Under the pieces are notes generated by a model. That model was not told where the DNA came from. It did not search any database and saw nothing but the letters and a program-made list of their open reading frames with translations. Shown piece by piece: positions 1-9,146 of a stretch of DNA of 64,000 nucleotides (position 1 is its first letter; the number at the start of each line of letters is the position of its first letter). This stretch comes from Comamonadaceae bacterium OS-4 (lineage in GTDB: Bacteria; Pseudomonadota; Gammaproteobacteria; Burkholderiales; Burkholderiaceae_C): positions 1,634,501 through 1,698,500 of the forward strand of contig AP026970.1 in NCBI GenBank assembly GCA_027924025.1. Reading direction: 5' to 3'. The position numbers and the translations under genes are program-made.

Positions 1-1051
1 AGGGGAGGCCATTCCAGGCGGCAAAGAGCGTCCTTAAACCGGCGGGGACTTGCAGGCAGTCCAGAAAGGCGTTGAGCTTGTCGAGGTGTGCCCCGTCGTC
101 TTGGGGATAGATGTGCCACAGGAAAGGCTTGCCGGCCCACAGTGCGCGCACCAGCGAGTCTTCCCCCCGAACCAGGTTGACATCGCAGCTGCGCAGCAGC
201 TCATCAAACTCGGCCTGCGTCAGCGCGGGAAGGTGGTGGAGACGCAGTTTGATTTCACCCTCAGGGACACCAGAAGCCTCTACCGCAGTGCTCCATGCCG
301 CTTGCACGGCCCGTGTAGCCCGGCCCGGGGTCACCAATAGCAGCGTCTGCTCGGGGCCGCGTATCCAATGTGCAAGTGCGGCACTCAAGCCCTTGGGCTC
401 GTAGCAAAACAGACTGATCAGCCGCTCGCCTTGCCAAGTCACCCCATGGCTGCGCAGCCAGTCGGAGCGCTTTGTGTGGTCCCACTGCGCTGCGGCTGCC
501 AGCAGTTTGGATTCCCGCAGCAAGCCGCCCGTGCCCGCGGTGAAGCCGGGGTAGTAAAAATGTTTGGTCCAACCTTTGGCGGGACCCTGCATCACCGGCG
601 AGGGCAGGGCGTGGCAACGCTCTACATAACTCTCTGCGGAGAGGTATTCGAGGTTGATCCACACCGGATTTTTGATGTCTTTTGAGGCGCTTGCGCTTGT
701 GGAAACTGCATAAGATGCTATGAATTCAGGAGCGATTTCGCATCCGAATCCCTCGATCCACACGCTCGCGGCAGGCAGTTGTGCGACAAAGGCTGCGTCT
801 TGCGACTGTGCCCAGTCCAGTACTTGAACGCCTGGCCATAGGCCCTCACGCGCACCGGGAGCCATCCAGGTCAATGGGCTGCTATCGTCCGCCCACAAAC
901 GGACGTGGTGGCCCCGGCTCGCGAGGTCTGCGCACAAGCGCCAGCACACGCCGATGTCGCCAAAGTTATCGATCACGCGGCAGAACACATCCCATTGCCA
1001 TGGTGGCGTGAAGTCGTGGCGGGAGGTCGGTGCAGAGGTGACTAGGGACAT
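1..1051 (-). CDS. earP: EF-P arginine rhamnosyltransferase EarP (3' end off the window)
   Basis: The protein transfers rhamnose from dTDP-rhamnose to the conserved arginine of elongation factor P, activating EF-P for polyproline translation. The frame runs open from an ATG at 1051 to the left edge, about 350 residues; the family is about 380, so roughly 30 C-terminal residues are missing. Seen: NFGDIG near residues 29-34 (its Asp is the catalytic residue in EarP), WINLEYLSAE in the first half, GWTKHFYYPGF, and RGEDSLVRALWAGKPF near residue 295, the nucleotide-sugar site. It is divergent from uvrC. The efp gene, a usual partner, would lie beyond the left edge (inference). The identification is firm from these signatures. 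Confidence 0.93.
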   Translation of the reverse strand, partial: MSLVTSAPTSRHDFTPPWQWDVFCRVIDNFGDIGVCWRLCADLASRGHHVRLWADDSSPLTWMAPGAREGLWPGVQVLDWAQSQDAAFVAQLPAASVWIEGFGCEIAPEFIASYAVSTSASASKDIKNPVWINLEYLSAESYVERCHALPSPVMQGPAKGWTKHFYYPGFTAGTGGLLRESKLLAAAAQWDHTKRSDWLRSHGVTWQGERLISLFCYEPKGLSAALAHWIRGPEQTLLLVTPGRATRAVQAAWSTAVEASGVPEGEIKLRLHHLPALTQAEFDELLRSCDVNLVRGEDSLVRALWAGKPFLWHIYPQDDGAHLDKLNAFLDCLQVPAGLRTLFAAWNGLP

Positions 1052-1099
1052 GCGCCCGATTGTGCACAAGGGGCGCCACTGGGCGGACAATAGCGCCCC

Positions 1100-3070
1100 A
1101 TGAGTGATACCCATCCCGAAGAGCTATTGCGTGAAGTGGCGGCATTGCCGTCTTTGCCCGGCGTCTATCGTTATTTTGATGCGGATGGCCAGGTCTTGTA
1201 TGTCGGCAAAGCCATCAGCTTGAAGAAGCGGGTGAGCAGCTATTTTCAGAAAAATCATGGCGGCACCCGTATCGGGCACATGGTCAGCAAGATTGTGCGT
1301 ATGGAGACCACGGTGGTCCGCTCTGAAGCGGAAGCGCTATTGCTGGAAAACAACCTCATCAAAACCCTGAACCCCAAGTACAACATCCTGTTCAGGGATG
1401 ACAAGAGTTACCCTTATTTGAAGATGACGGGTACGCCCCCCGTACCCAAAAAACTGGCTCCAGCAGAGCCCCCGGTTGCAGCACGAGCCCCGCAACCTGT
1501 GGAATTTGCGCGGGTCTCGTATTACCGGGGGGCGGTTGAGAAAAAGCACCGTTACTTTGGCCCGTACCCCAGCGCGTGGGCCGTCAAAGAGGCCATTCTG
1601 TTGATGCAAAAGGTGTTCCGCTTGCGCACCTGTGAAGACTCGATATTTGCCAACCGCACCCGCCCTTGTTTGCTGTACCAGATCAAGCGCTGCTCAGGAC
1701 CGTGTGTAGGCCATATTCAGCCGCTGGACTACGCGCAGGATGTGGCGAATGCCGAGCGCTTTCTGAAGGGGGAGGCGCAAGACGTCATGCGGGGGCTGGA
1801 GTCCCGCATGATGGCGCACTCGGACAAGCTGGAGTTTGAGAAAGCGGCCGAGTTGCGCAACCAAGTCGCTGCGCTCTCCAATGTTTTGCATCAGCAATCG
1901 GTGGACAACGTGTCGGACCGGGATGTGGACATCTTGGCCGTCAAGGTGCAGGGCGGCAAAGCCTGTGTGAACCTGGCGATGGTGCGGGGCGGGCGTCATT
2001 TGGGCGACCGTCCTTATTTCCCGGTGCATGTGGAAGATGCCTCGGTCATGGATGTGACAGACGAGGGGGCGAGCGCGCTGCCCGTCGAAGTGCAAGTGTT
2101 GGAGGCCTTTATCGCCCAGCACTACTTGCAAGTACCCATGCCCTCAGTGCTGGTGGTGAGTGAGCCGGTGAGCAAAGCGCTCATGCAGGCTTTGGCGGAG
2201 CAAACCGGTGTCAAGGCTGCGGCAGTGCACCAACCCCGGGAGCAGCGCCGGGCTTGGTTAGAAATGGCCCAAACCAATGCAGCGCTTCAGTTGGCGCGTT
2301 TGCTTTCAGAGGAGGGTTCGCAACAGGCTCGTACGCGCGCCTTGGCGGATGCTTTGGATCTCGCCATGGACAACCTGGATGATCTGCGGATCGAATGTTT
2401 CGATATTTCACACACGGCAGGGGAAGCCACACAGGCTTCGTGCGTGGTGTTTCAGCAGCACAAGATGCAGAACGCTGAGTACCGGCGATTCAACATCGAT
2501 GGCATCACCGGTGGCGATGATTACGCAGCGATGCGCCAGGTGCTCACCCGGCGATACAGCAAAATCGCAGAAGCCGTGCGTGAGGCCAAGCACAGCGGAA
2601 GCACCTTGGCTGGCAACGCCCGCTTGCCGGACCTCGTGTTGGTGGACGGTGGCAAGGGACAAGTGTCCATAGCGAGGGAGGTCTTCGAGAGCCTGGGGCT
2701 GGATTTATCGCTGATCGTCGGTGTCGAAAAAGGCGAGGGCCGCAAAGTGGGTCTTGAGGAATTGGTGTTTGCCGATGGCCGAGACAAGGTGTACCTCGGC
2801 GCTGACTCGGCTGCACTGATGTTGGTTGCACAAATCCGCGACGAAGCCCACCGCTTCGCGATTACGGGAATGCGTGCCGCTCGCGCCAAGGTGCGAACCG
2901 GTGGCAGCAAGCTGGAGGAAATACCGGGCATAGGCCCCAAGCGGCGGGCGCGCTTGTTACAGCGTTTCGGTGGGGTTCGCGGCGTGGAGCAGGCCAGTGC
3001 GCAAGACATTGCATCGGTCGAGGGTATCTCGCGTGAATTGGCGGAGGAAATCTACCGGGCGCTGCATTAA
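1100..3070 (+). CDS. uvrC: UvrABC excinuclease subunit C
   Basis: This is the dual-incision nuclease of nucleotide excision repair, recruited by UvrB at lesions. The 656-residue protein begins with a GIY-YIG nuclease domain ([20 protein letters not shown] near residues 18-37), followed by a Cys-rich stretch ([13 protein letters not shown]), a UVR motif that contacts UvrB ([12 protein letters not shown] near 245), the RNase H-like UvrC core ([23 protein letters not shown]) and a C-terminal double helix-hairpin-helix ([15 protein letters not shown] and [13 protein letters not shown]). A proline- and alanine-rich insert near residues 112-135 breaks the region after the GIY-YIG domain. The ATG at 1100 fits the family start. 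pgsA follows after 19 bases, so the two are probably cotranscribed, as in many proteobacteria. Confidence 0.97.
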   Translation: MSDTHPEELLREVAALPSLPGVYRYFDADGQVLYVGKAISLKKRVSSYFQKNHGGTRIGHMVSKIVRMETTVVRSEAEALLLENNLIKTLNPKYNILFRDDKSYPYLKMTGTPPVPKKLAPAEPPVAARAPQPVEFARVSYYRGAVEKKHRYFGPYPSAWAVKEAILLMQKVFRLRTCEDSIFANRTRPCLLYQIKRCSGPCVGHIQPLDYAQDVANAERFLKGEAQDVMRGLESRMMAHSDKLEFEKAAELRNQVAALSNVLHQQSVDNVSDRDVDILAVKVQGGKACVNLAMVRGGRHLGDRPYFPVHVEDASVMDVTDEGASALPVEVQVLEAFIAQHYLQVPMPSVLVVSEPVSKALMQALAEQTGVKAAAVHQPREQRRAWLEMAQTNAALQLARLLSEEGSQQARTRALADALDLAMDNLDDLRIECFDISHTAGEATQASCVVFQQHKMQNAEYRRFNIDGITGGDDYAAMRQVLTRRYSKIAEAVREAKHSGSTLAGNARLPDLVLVDGGKGQVSIAREVFESLGLDLSLIVGVEKGEGRKVGLEELVFADGRDKVYLGADSAALMLVAQIRDEAHRFAITGMRAARAKVRTGGSKLEEIPGIGPKRRARLLQRFGGVRGVEQASAQDIASVEGISRELAEEIYRALH

Positions 3071-3089
3071 GCCGTGCCACAATCCTGAC

Positions 3090-3665
3090 ATGTTTACCAC
3101 CATCCCCACCATCATGACCTGGGCGCGCATTTTTGCGATTCCCCTCATTGTGGGCGTGTTCTACCTGCCCGGTAGCATGGCCAGCGATTACGAAAAGAAC
3201 CTGGCCGCAACGGTAATGTTTGTGCTGTTCGCCTTGACCGATTGGCTCGATGGCTATCTGGCTCGCAAGCTCAACCAAACCTCTTCATTCGGGGCCTTCC
3301 TGGATCCGGTAGCCGACAAGTTTTTGGTGTGTGCATGTGTGCTCGTGCTGGTGCACTTGCAGCGTGCGGATGTTTTTGTAGCGCTGATCATCATCGGGCG
3401 GGAAATCGCCATTTCTGCCCTGCGTGAGTGGATGGCGCAAATCGGGGCAAGCAAGAGCGTGGCTGTCCACATGATCGGCAAACTCAAGACGGTGGTGCAG
3501 ATGGTGGCAATTCCCTTTTTGCTCTTCAACGGCATGTTGTTCGGCGTGATTGATACCCAGTTGTGGGGCGTTTGGTTGATGTGGGGTGCGGCCGTCTTGA
3601 CGGTGTGGTCCATGGTGTACTACCTGCAAAAGGCGATTCCCGAGATCCGGGCTCGTGCCTCGTAA
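3090..3665 (+). CDS. pgsA: CDP-diacylglycerol-glycerol-3-phosphate 3-phosphatidyltransferase
   Basis: This inner-membrane enzyme makes phosphatidylglycerophosphate from CDP-diacylglycerol and glycerol-3-phosphate, the committed step to phosphatidylglycerol and cardiolipin. The 191-residue protein carries the full CDP-alcohol phosphotransferase motif, DG-x2-AR-x8-G-x3-D-x3-D, beginning in DWLDGYLAR near residue 50, and several hydrophobic membrane segments. The frame is open upstream to 2970 inside uvrC, but the family N-terminus (MFTTIPTIMTWARI) begins at the ATG at 3090, which I chose. It sits directly behind uvrC, a common pairing. Confidence 0.95.
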   Translation: MFTTIPTIMTWARIFAIPLIVGVFYLPGSMASDYEKNLAATVMFVLFALTDWLDGYLARKLNQTSSFGAFLDPVADKFLVCACVLVLVHLQRADVFVALIIIGREIAISALREWMAQIGASKSVAVHMIGKLKTVVQMVAIPFLLFNGMLFGVIDTQLWGVWLMWGAAVLTVWSMVYYLQKAIPEIRARAS

Positions 3666-3736
3666 TCGCTAGGGTTTCAATTCGCGCATCTCACTTTCGG
3701 GCGGCTGACAAAAGCGCACAATAAAAAACTTGTGGG

Positions 3737-3769
3737 TTGACGAGAAGGGCCCGGAATTCAGTCTAGAAT
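3737..3769 (+). promoter_or_regulatory. Possible promoter upstream of hupB
   Basis: TTGACG at 3737-3742 is followed by TCTAGAAT at 3762-3769. Spacing to TAGAAT is 21 bases and to TCTAGA 19, longer than ideal, so this is only a candidate. The 238-base gap between pgsA and hupB holds no open frame I can support and fits a long hupB leader. Confidence 0.35.
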
Positions 3770-3903
3770 TCGCCTCCGCGCTGATCTAAATCAGTTGCAC
3801 AAAGCGTGATTCGCGGTACCCGGTTCAGCTGGGGTGCCCTGAGGCGAGTCACCAGAAATTTGAAGAGACATTGTCTAACTCCGTTTCCGATTAAGGGGCC
3901 CTT

Positions 3904-4176
3904 GTGAACAAAACAGAATTGATCGAGCACATTGCCAAGCACGCAGATATTTCAAAGGCTGCTGCTACGCGCGCTTTGGAGTCCACCATCGGTGCCGTGA
4001 AGACGACCTTGAAAAAAGGCGGTACAGTGTCGCTCGTAGGTTTTGGTACATTTGCAGTGGGCAAGCGCGCTGCACGCACTGGTCGCAATCCCCGTACCGG
4101 CGATGCGATTAAAATCAAGGCAGCCAAGGTTCCAAAATTCCGTCCAGGCAAAGCATTGAAAGATGCCCTGAACTGA
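3904..4176 (+). CDS. hupB: DNA-binding protein HU-beta
   Basis: A 90-residue nucleoid-associated protein that bends and compacts DNA as a dimer. The sequence is collinear with [13 protein letters not shown] at the N-terminus, GFGTF near residue 46, and the beta-arm segment [12 protein letters not shown] with the DNA-intercalating proline of RNP. The start is a GTG at 3904, preceded by AAGGGG at 3894-3899. The stop at 4176 lies only 16 bases before tRNA-Val, so the tRNA is probably processed from the hupB transcript. In this order (HU, tRNA, ppiD) the locus resembles other proteobacteria, where hupB precedes ppiD. Confidence 0.97.
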   Translation: MNKTELIEHIAKHADISKAAATRALESTIGAVKTTLKKGGTVSLVGFGTFAVGKRAARTGRNPRTGDAIKIKAAKVPKFRPGKALKDALN

Positions 4177-4192
4177 AAACCGGTTTTCGGGA

Positions 4193-4268
4193 GGGTGATT
4201 AGCTCAGTTGGTAGAGCGTCTGCCTTACACGCAGAATGTCGGCGGTTCGAGCCCGTCATCACCCACCA
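4193..4268 (+). tRNA. tRNA-Val (anticodon TAC)
   Basis: A cloverleaf can be folded by hand: acceptor GGGTGAT pairs with ATCACCC, the D-arm contains AGCTCAGTTGGTAGAGC, the anticodon stem is TCTGC/GCAGA with anticodon TAC at 4226-4228, and the T-loop is GGTTCGAGCC. The CCA end (4266-4268) is encoded. It lies 16 bases after hupB and before a terminator, so it has no obvious room for its own promoter. Confidence 0.97.
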
Positions 4269-4280
4269 CCCCTACCCAGC

Positions 4281-4308
4281 AAAGGCGAACAGTTTGTTCG
4301 CCTTTTTT
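4281..4308 (+). terminator. Rho-independent terminator after hupB/tRNA-Val
   Basis: An uninterrupted stem AAAGGCGAAC/GTTCGCCTTT with a 5-base loop is followed by a T-run. It ends the hupB-tRNA-Val transcript just before ppiD. Confidence 0.9.
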
Positions 4309-4332
4309 GTTGTTCAAATGGAGAGTTAGCGC

Positions 4333-6231
4333 ATGTTTGATTTTGTTCGCAAGCACACCAAGGTGTTGATGTTCTTGATGTTCTTGCTGATCATTCCCGC
4401 CTTCGTATTGGTGGGTGTTGACGGTTACAAAAGCATGGCAGGGCAGGGCGAAACGGTAGCGACCGTTGGCAAAGCAAAGATCACCCGAGAAGAATGGGAC
4501 TTTGCCCACAAAAACGAAGTTGACAGACTGCGCACCTCAGTACCGAATTTGGATCCCAAGCTCCTGGATTCCCCACAAGCACGCTACGCGACACTCGAAC
4601 GTTTGGTGCGTGACAAGGTGATGGCCGAGGCTGTTCAGGCGTCGCACCTCACCATGAGCAATGCCCGCTTGGCGCGAGAGTTGCAACAAAACCCGACGAT
4701 TGCAGGTCTGCGAAAACCCGACGGTACTGTGGACATGGAGCGTTACCGACAATTGGCGGCAAGCCAAGGGCTGACTCCCGAAGGTTTTGAGGCGCGCGTG
4801 CGCCGCGACCTGTCGCTGATGCAAGTGGAGTCGGCCATTTCGTCTACCGCTTTTTCACCGAAAGCGTTAGCGGATATTGCGCTTAACGCTTTTTTTGAGC
4901 GCCGCGAAATTCAAGTAACCCGTTTCAGCCCGGCAGATTACGCTGCGAAAGTGAACCCTTCAGAGGCTGATATGGAAGCCTATTTTCATGCGAACACTGC
5001 GCAGTTTCAGTCCACTGAAACGGCCAACGTTGAATATGTGCTGCTTGATATTGAGGCGCTGAAGAAATCAGTGGTGGTCAGTGACGCTGATTTGAAGTCG
5101 TACTTCGATCAAAACGCAAGCCGTTTCAGTGCCAAAGAGGAGCGACGTGCGAGCCACATTTTGATCAATGCGCCGAAGGACATGCCTGCGGCTGAGCGCA
5201 CCAAGGCACAAGAACGCGCAGCTGCGCTGCTCGCCCAAGTTCGCAAAGCGCCAGACAGCTTTGCAGAGGTGGCCAAGAAGAATTCGCAGGATGCCGGATC
5301 TGCTGTCCGCGGAGGTGATTTGGACTACTTTGGTCGTGGCGCCATGGTGAAGCCTTTTGAAGATGCAGCTTTCTCCCTGAAAAAGGGTGATATCAGCGAT
5401 CTGGTGGAATCTGATTTTGGCTTCCACATCATCAAATTGGCGGATATCAAAAGCGCTAAACAGCCGTCTTTTGACGAGGTCAAAGCCAGTCTCGAGCCAG
5501 AGCTGCGGGCGCAACTGGCACAACGAAAATTTGCCGAAGCGGCTGAGTCATTTACCAATGGTGTTTACGAGCAGTCGGACAGCTTGGCGCCTGTGGCCGA
5601 TCGCCTGAAGCTCGTAGTGAAGACCGCGAACGGTGTTCAGCGGACGGTACAGCCCGGTGCTACCGGCCCCCTTGCCAACAGCCGCTTTTTAGAGGCCATT
5701 TTTAGCGCTGACGCGCTGGAGAACAAGCGCAATACGGAGGCTCTCGAGCTTGGTACCAATCAACTGGTATCCGCACGGGTCCTGTCTTACAGCCCTGCGC
5801 GCGCCCTGTCGTTGGCAGAAGTCAAGCCCCTGGTGCGGGATCGATTGATCGCTAGCCGGGCGCTGGAGCAGGCGAAAAAAGAAGGGGCCGAAAAATTTGC
5901 CTCGGTACAAAAGGACCCATCAAGTGTTAACTTTCCTGCTGCAGTGACAATGTCACGGGATTCGAGCCAAGGCTTGCAAGGTGCCATAGTAGACGCTGCT
6001 CTGCGCGCCAGTCCTGCCAAGCTCCCGGCGTTCGTGGGCGTCGACTTGGGGACACAGGGCTATGCCATTGTGCGAGTCAACAAAATTCTGCAGCGCACTG
6101 CAGTGGAAGAGGCAAAATCCAAACAGGAGCAAGCGCAATACGCCCAATGGGTGGCCGCAGCGGAGAGCGCAGCCTACTATGAAGGCTTGAAGCAGCGTTT
6201 CAAAGTTCAGATGAAGGTACCGGCACCTTGA
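4333..6231 (+). CDS. ppiD: Membrane-anchored periplasmic prolyl isomerase/chaperone PpiD
   Basis: PpiD is an inner-membrane foldase that sits at the Sec translocon exit and assists outer-membrane and periplasmic proteins. The 632-residue protein has one N-terminal membrane helix (about residues 12-31, VLMFLMFLLIIPAFVLVGV), a SurA-N-like chaperone region (about 40-240), one parvulin domain (about 265-365, with RASHILI, GGDLDYFGRGAMVKPFEDAAF and FGFHIIKL), and a C-terminal chaperone region. Length and order match the family. It lies between two tRNA genes, each with its own terminator, so it forms a separate unit. Confidence 0.94.
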   Translation: MFDFVRKHTKVLMFLMFLLIIPAFVLVGVDGYKSMAGQGETVATVGKAKITREEWDFAHKNEVDRLRTSVPNLDPKLLDSPQARYATLERLVRDKVMAEAVQASHLTMSNARLARELQQNPTIAGLRKPDGTVDMERYRQLAASQGLTPEGFEARVRRDLSLMQVESAISSTAFSPKALADIALNAFFERREIQVTRFSPADYAAKVNPSEADMEAYFHANTAQFQSTETANVEYVLLDIEALKKSVVVSDADLKSYFDQNASRFSAKEERRASHILINAPKDMPAAERTKAQERAAALLAQVRKAPDSFAEVAKKNSQDAGSAVRGGDLDYFGRGAMVKPFEDAAFSLKKGDISDLVESDFGFHIIKLADIKSAKQPSFDEVKASLEPELRAQLAQRKFAEAAESFTNGVYEQSDSLAPVADRLKLVVKTANGVQRTVQPGATGPLANSRFLEAIFSADALENKRNTEALELGTNQLVSARVLSYSPARALSLAEVKPLVRDRLIASRALEQAKKEGAEKFASVQKDPSSVNFPAAVTMSRDSSQGLQGAIVDAALRASPAKLPAFVGVDLGTQGYAIVRVNKILQRTAVEEAKSKQEQAQYAQWVAAAESAAYYEGLKQRFKVQMKVPAP

Positions 6232-6250
6232 GACCCAAAACCGGCTTGAA

Positions 6251-6281
6251 TTGAAAAAGAGCCGGAAATTCGGGTTATAAT
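6251..6281 (+). promoter_or_regulatory. Promoter of tRNA-His
   Basis: TTGAAA at 6251-6256 and a perfect TATAAT at 6276-6281 (spacing 19) end about 11 bases before the tRNA. The -10 is convincing; the -35 choice is less certain. Confidence 0.6.
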
Positions 6282-6291
6282 CTAGATCTAC

Positions 6292-6368
6292 GGTGGCTGT
6301 AGCTCAGTTGGTAGAGTCCAGGATTGTGATTCCTGTTGTCGTGGGTTCGAGCCCCATCAGCCACCCCA
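6292..6368 (+). tRNA. tRNA-His (anticodon GTG)
   Basis: Acceptor GTGGCTG pairs with CAGCCAC; the extra G at 6292 faces C at 6365, giving the G-1:C73 pair that histidyl-tRNA synthetase requires. Anticodon GTG is at 6326-6328, the T-loop is GGTTCGAGCC and CCA (6366-6368) is encoded. Confidence 0.97.
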
Positions 6369-6373
6369 GTTGA

Positions 6374-6406
6374 AAAAACCCGCTAACGCAAGTTGGCGGG
6401 TTTTTG
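6374..6406 (+). terminator. Terminator after tRNA-His
   Basis: A 9-bp stem CCCGCTAAC/GTTGGCGGG with one G-T pair is flanked by an A-run before and a T-run after. It could also work on the minus strand for the convergent gene at 6442. Confidence 0.88.
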
Positions 6407-6441
6407 TTTTTGCAGGTTTGAAAAGTGGCGGCCGGCGGATT

Positions 6442-7419
6442 TCAACCATTCACCAGGACGACTTTGCCCATTACTTTGCGTGAACCCATGTGTGCGTAAG
6501 CGGCTTTGGCTTCTCCCATCGGCAGGGTGCGGTCAATCACGGGCTTGATTTTTCCCTGCATGTACCAACCAGCAAGCTCTTGCATCATTTTGGCGTTGGC
6601 ACCTGGCTCTTTCTTGGCAAAGTCGCCCCAGAAAACGCCTACGATAGAAGCGCCTTTCAGGAGTGCCAAGTTGAAGGGAAGCGCCGGAATAGGACCTGCG
6701 GCAAAGCCTACGACCAAGTAGCGACCGCGCCATGCGATGGAGCGGAATGCCGGTTCCGCAAGATCCCCCCCCACAGGGTCGTAGACCACATCAGGTCCGC
6801 GTCCTTGCGTCAGTGCCTTCAGGGCATCGCGCAGATTCTCGGTGCTGTAGTTGATCGTGGCATCGGCGCCGGTACGGGTACAAAGTTCGCATTTTTCTGC
6901 GCTCGATGCCGCGGCAATCACTGTGGCACCTGCGGCTTTGGCGATTTGGATGGCTGCAGTGCCCACACCACCCGCAGCGCCCAAAATCAAAACCGTTTCC
7001 CCAGCCTTCAGTTGCCCACGGTCCAGCAAGGCGTGGTGTGAGGTGGCGTAGGTCATGATGAATGCTGCCGCATCCACCATCGGGAACCGTGGGGGGAGCG
7101 GCATACACATGGCAGCGGGGGAGATCGTATGGGTCGCAAAACCACCGGTACCGCTGAGGCATGCGACCGCTTGGCCTACTTTTAAATGGGTGACACCTTC
7201 ACCGACCGAAACCACGATTCCCGCGTACTCTGAACCCGGCACAAAGGGGAGAGCGGGCTTCATTTGGTACTTGTTTTGAACAATCAGCAGGTCTGGAAAG
7301 TTCAGGCTTGCCGCGTGAATTTCCAACAGGACTTCCCCGGCCCGGGGAGCAGGTGTCGGTAGTTCCTTCCAATTCAAGGCGTCAACGCCAGTGGGGTCTT
7401 CACATAGCCAGGCGTGCAT
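6442..7419 (-). CDS. Zinc-independent quinone oxidoreductase (NADPH:quinone reductase family)
   Basis: A 325-residue medium-chain dehydrogenase/reductase of the quinone oxidoreductase subgroup, expected to reduce quinones or activated alkenes with NADPH. Seen: a GroES-like N-terminal half (EIHAASLNFPDLL, VPGSEYAGIV), then a Rossmann domain with the nucleotide loop LGAAGGVGTAAIQ near residues 148-160 and YDPVGGD. No structural zinc-binding cysteine cluster is present, as expected for this subgroup. The open frame extends to 7509, but the family N-terminus and a GGAG before the ATG at 7419 favour this start. The substrate is not predictable. Confidence 0.88.
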   Translation of the reverse strand: MHAWLCEDPTGVDALNWKELPTPAPRAGEVLLEIHAASLNFPDLLIVQNKYQMKPALPFVPGSEYAGIVVSVGEGVTHLKVGQAVACLSGTGGFATHTISPAAMCMPLPPRFPMVDAAAFIMTYATSHHALLDRGQLKAGETVLILGAAGGVGTAAIQIAKAAGATVIAAASSAEKCELCTRTGADATINYSTENLRDALKALTQGRGPDVVYDPVGGDLAEPAFRSIAWRGRYLVVGFAAGPIPALPFNLALLKGASIVGVFWGDFAKKEPGANAKMMQELAGWYMQGKIKPVIDRTLPMGEAKAAYAHMGSRKVMGKVVLVNG

Positions 7420-7543
7420 GGTGGTTCTCCAAAGATAATTCGGCAAATCATAGAACCCTGATGGGGAATGTCCGGCCTCGATTGTCCCGACGGCGACCCC
7501 CTGCAGCACTGCCCCCTACAATGACTCCACACTATTTCTTGCT

Positions 7544-8314
7544 ATGAAAATACTCATTTCCAACGACGACGGTTATCAAGCCCCCGGTATCGTGGCGCTT
7601 TACGAAGCGCTCAAAGATGTTGCTGAAGTGGAGGTCATTGCGCCTGAGCAAAACAACAGCGCCAAATCCAATGCACTGACGCTGCATTCGCCCTTGTATG
7701 TGCACCAGGCCGCGAACGGTTTCCGCTACGTGAACGGCACACCTGCAGATTGTGTGCACATCGCGCTCACAGGATTACTTGATTACCGCCCAGATTTGGT
7801 GGTGTCAGGCATCAACAACGGTGCCAATATGGGGGATGACACCATCTACTCTGGCACTGTCGGTGCCGCAATGGAAGGCTTTTTGTTCGGCATTCCGGCG
7901 ATTGCGTTTTCCCAAGTGGAGCGGGACTGGGTTCATTTGCAATCTGCCGCGCAAAAAGCCCGTGAGATGGTGCTTGCAATGCAGCAACAGCACATGATCA
8001 CCACTGCGCCATGGCTGCTCAATGTCAATATTCCCAATTTGCCTTTTGAGATGATCGGCGCCGCCAAGCTGTGCCGCCTGGGTAAGCGACACGCTGCCGA
8101 GAAAGTGATCAAGCAGCAGAGCCCCAGAGGGGAAACCATGTTCTGGATCGGTGCCGCGGGTCCGGTGAAGGACGATGCTGATGGCACTGATTTCCATGCC
8201 ACGGCTCAAGGCCATGTTGCTGTGACCCCGCTTAAAGTCGATCTCACAGACCACGACAACCTGGGCTATTGGGCTCAGTCGATGAACCGTTTGACCTCAT
8301 CGCCTAAGGTATGA
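7544..8314 (+). CDS. surE: 5'/3'-nucleotidase SurE
   Basis: A cytoplasmic metal-dependent phosphatase for nucleoside mono- and polyphosphates, linked to stationary-phase survival. The 256-residue protein starts with [16 protein letters not shown], whose paired aspartates bind the metal; the other ligands appear in [10 protein letters not shown] and [12 protein letters not shown], and GTPADCV completes the signature. Its stop overlaps the ATG of pcm by 4 bases (ATGA), so translation is coupled. The order surE-pcm-nlpD is conserved across many beta- and gammaproteobacteria. Confidence 0.97.
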   Translation: MKILISNDDGYQAPGIVALYEALKDVAEVEVIAPEQNNSAKSNALTLHSPLYVHQAANGFRYVNGTPADCVHIALTGLLDYRPDLVVSGINNGANMGDDTIYSGTVGAAMEGFLFGIPAIAFSQVERDWVHLQSAAQKAREMVLAMQQQHMITTAPWLLNVNIPNLPFEMIGAAKLCRLGKRHAAEKVIKQQSPRGETMFWIGAAGPVKDDADGTDFHATAQGHVAVTPLKVDLTDHDNLGYWAQSMNRLTSSPKV

Positions 8315-9132
8315 AGGAGCGGCCCTCCTTTCCGGCGCGGCTCGACACCACCCTTGCGAAAAACCGGCCGCATCCGTCCGGTACGGTAATGCCACTGGCC
8401 GCGCGGGGCCAAGCCGGCCCCGTAACAGGCGCTGCTAAAACGGTGGCTCCCAAAAGTGGCGTCTCCAGCGTACCTGTACCTCAGGGTTTGGGGATGGATT
8501 CGCTGGCGGTGCGGCAACGCATGGTGCAAAAGCTGGCCGGGCAGGGTGTCACGGACCCCTTGGTTTTGTCTGCCATGGGTTCGATTGAGCGACACCGGTT
8601 TGTGGACAGTGGCTTAGTGAACCAGGCCTACGAAGACACCAGCCTGCCCATCGGGCTGGGGCAAACCATTTCCAAGCCGGGAGTGGTGTCTCGCATGATC
8701 GAGCTGTTGCGTAATGGTGCCACCGGGCCCATGGGCCGCGTACTGGAAATCGGCACCGGTTGCGGCTACCAAGCGGCCGTGTTGGGCTGTGTAGCCACCG
8801 AGGTTTACAGCATGGAGCGGCTGAAGGGTTTGCACGATAAGGCCCGAGACAATTTGAGGCCTCTGCGCTTGCCCAATGTGCATTTGCTGTTCGGCGATGG
8901 CATGGCGGGGTATCCCAAGGGAGGGCCTTATGCAGGGATTATTTCGGCCGCCGGAGGCGATGCTTTGCCGCAAGCGTGGATTGATCAATTAGCCGTGGGT
9001 GGACGCTTGGTCGCTCCCGTAGTGCACGCCGGAGGGCAGGCGCTCCTGGTCGTTGACAAAACAGCCAAGGGCCTGCGCCAGAGCATTCTGGAGGCGGTGC
9101 ATTTTGTACCCCTAAAATCGGGCGTTGCCTGA
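8311..9132 (+). CDS. pcm: Protein-L-isoaspartate O-methyltransferase
   Basis: This enzyme methylates isoaspartyl residues with S-adenosylmethionine to start repair of aged proteins. At 273 residues it is longer than the usual 210-220 because of an N-terminal extension of about 60 residues rich in Pro, Ala and Arg, of no recognised function. The core has [26 protein letters not shown] (substrate loop) and the SAM-binding [15 protein letters not shown] near residue 145. The start overlaps the surE stop, supporting the long form. Confidence 0.95.
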   Translation: MKERPSFPARLDTTLAKNRPHPSGTVMPLAARGQAGPVTGAAKTVAPKSGVSSVPVPQGLGMDSLAVRQRMVQKLAGQGVTDPLVLSAMGSIERHRFVDSGLVNQAYEDTSLPIGLGQTISKPGVVSRMIELLRNGATGPMGRVLEIGTGCGYQAAVLGCVATEVYSMERLKGLHDKARDNLRPLRLPNVHLLFGDGMAGYPKGGPYAGIISAAGGDALPQAWIDQLAVGGRLVAPVVHAGGQALLVVDKTAKGLRQSILEAVHFVPLKSGVA

Positions 9133-9146
9133 AGGGAAAAATCAAT

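Noticed and set aside
716-733. Possible tenth copy of the dispersed repeat inside earP
   Set aside because: TGCTATGAATTCAGGAGC matches the core, but the flanks do not, and the encoded IAPEFIA is plausible native EarP sequence.
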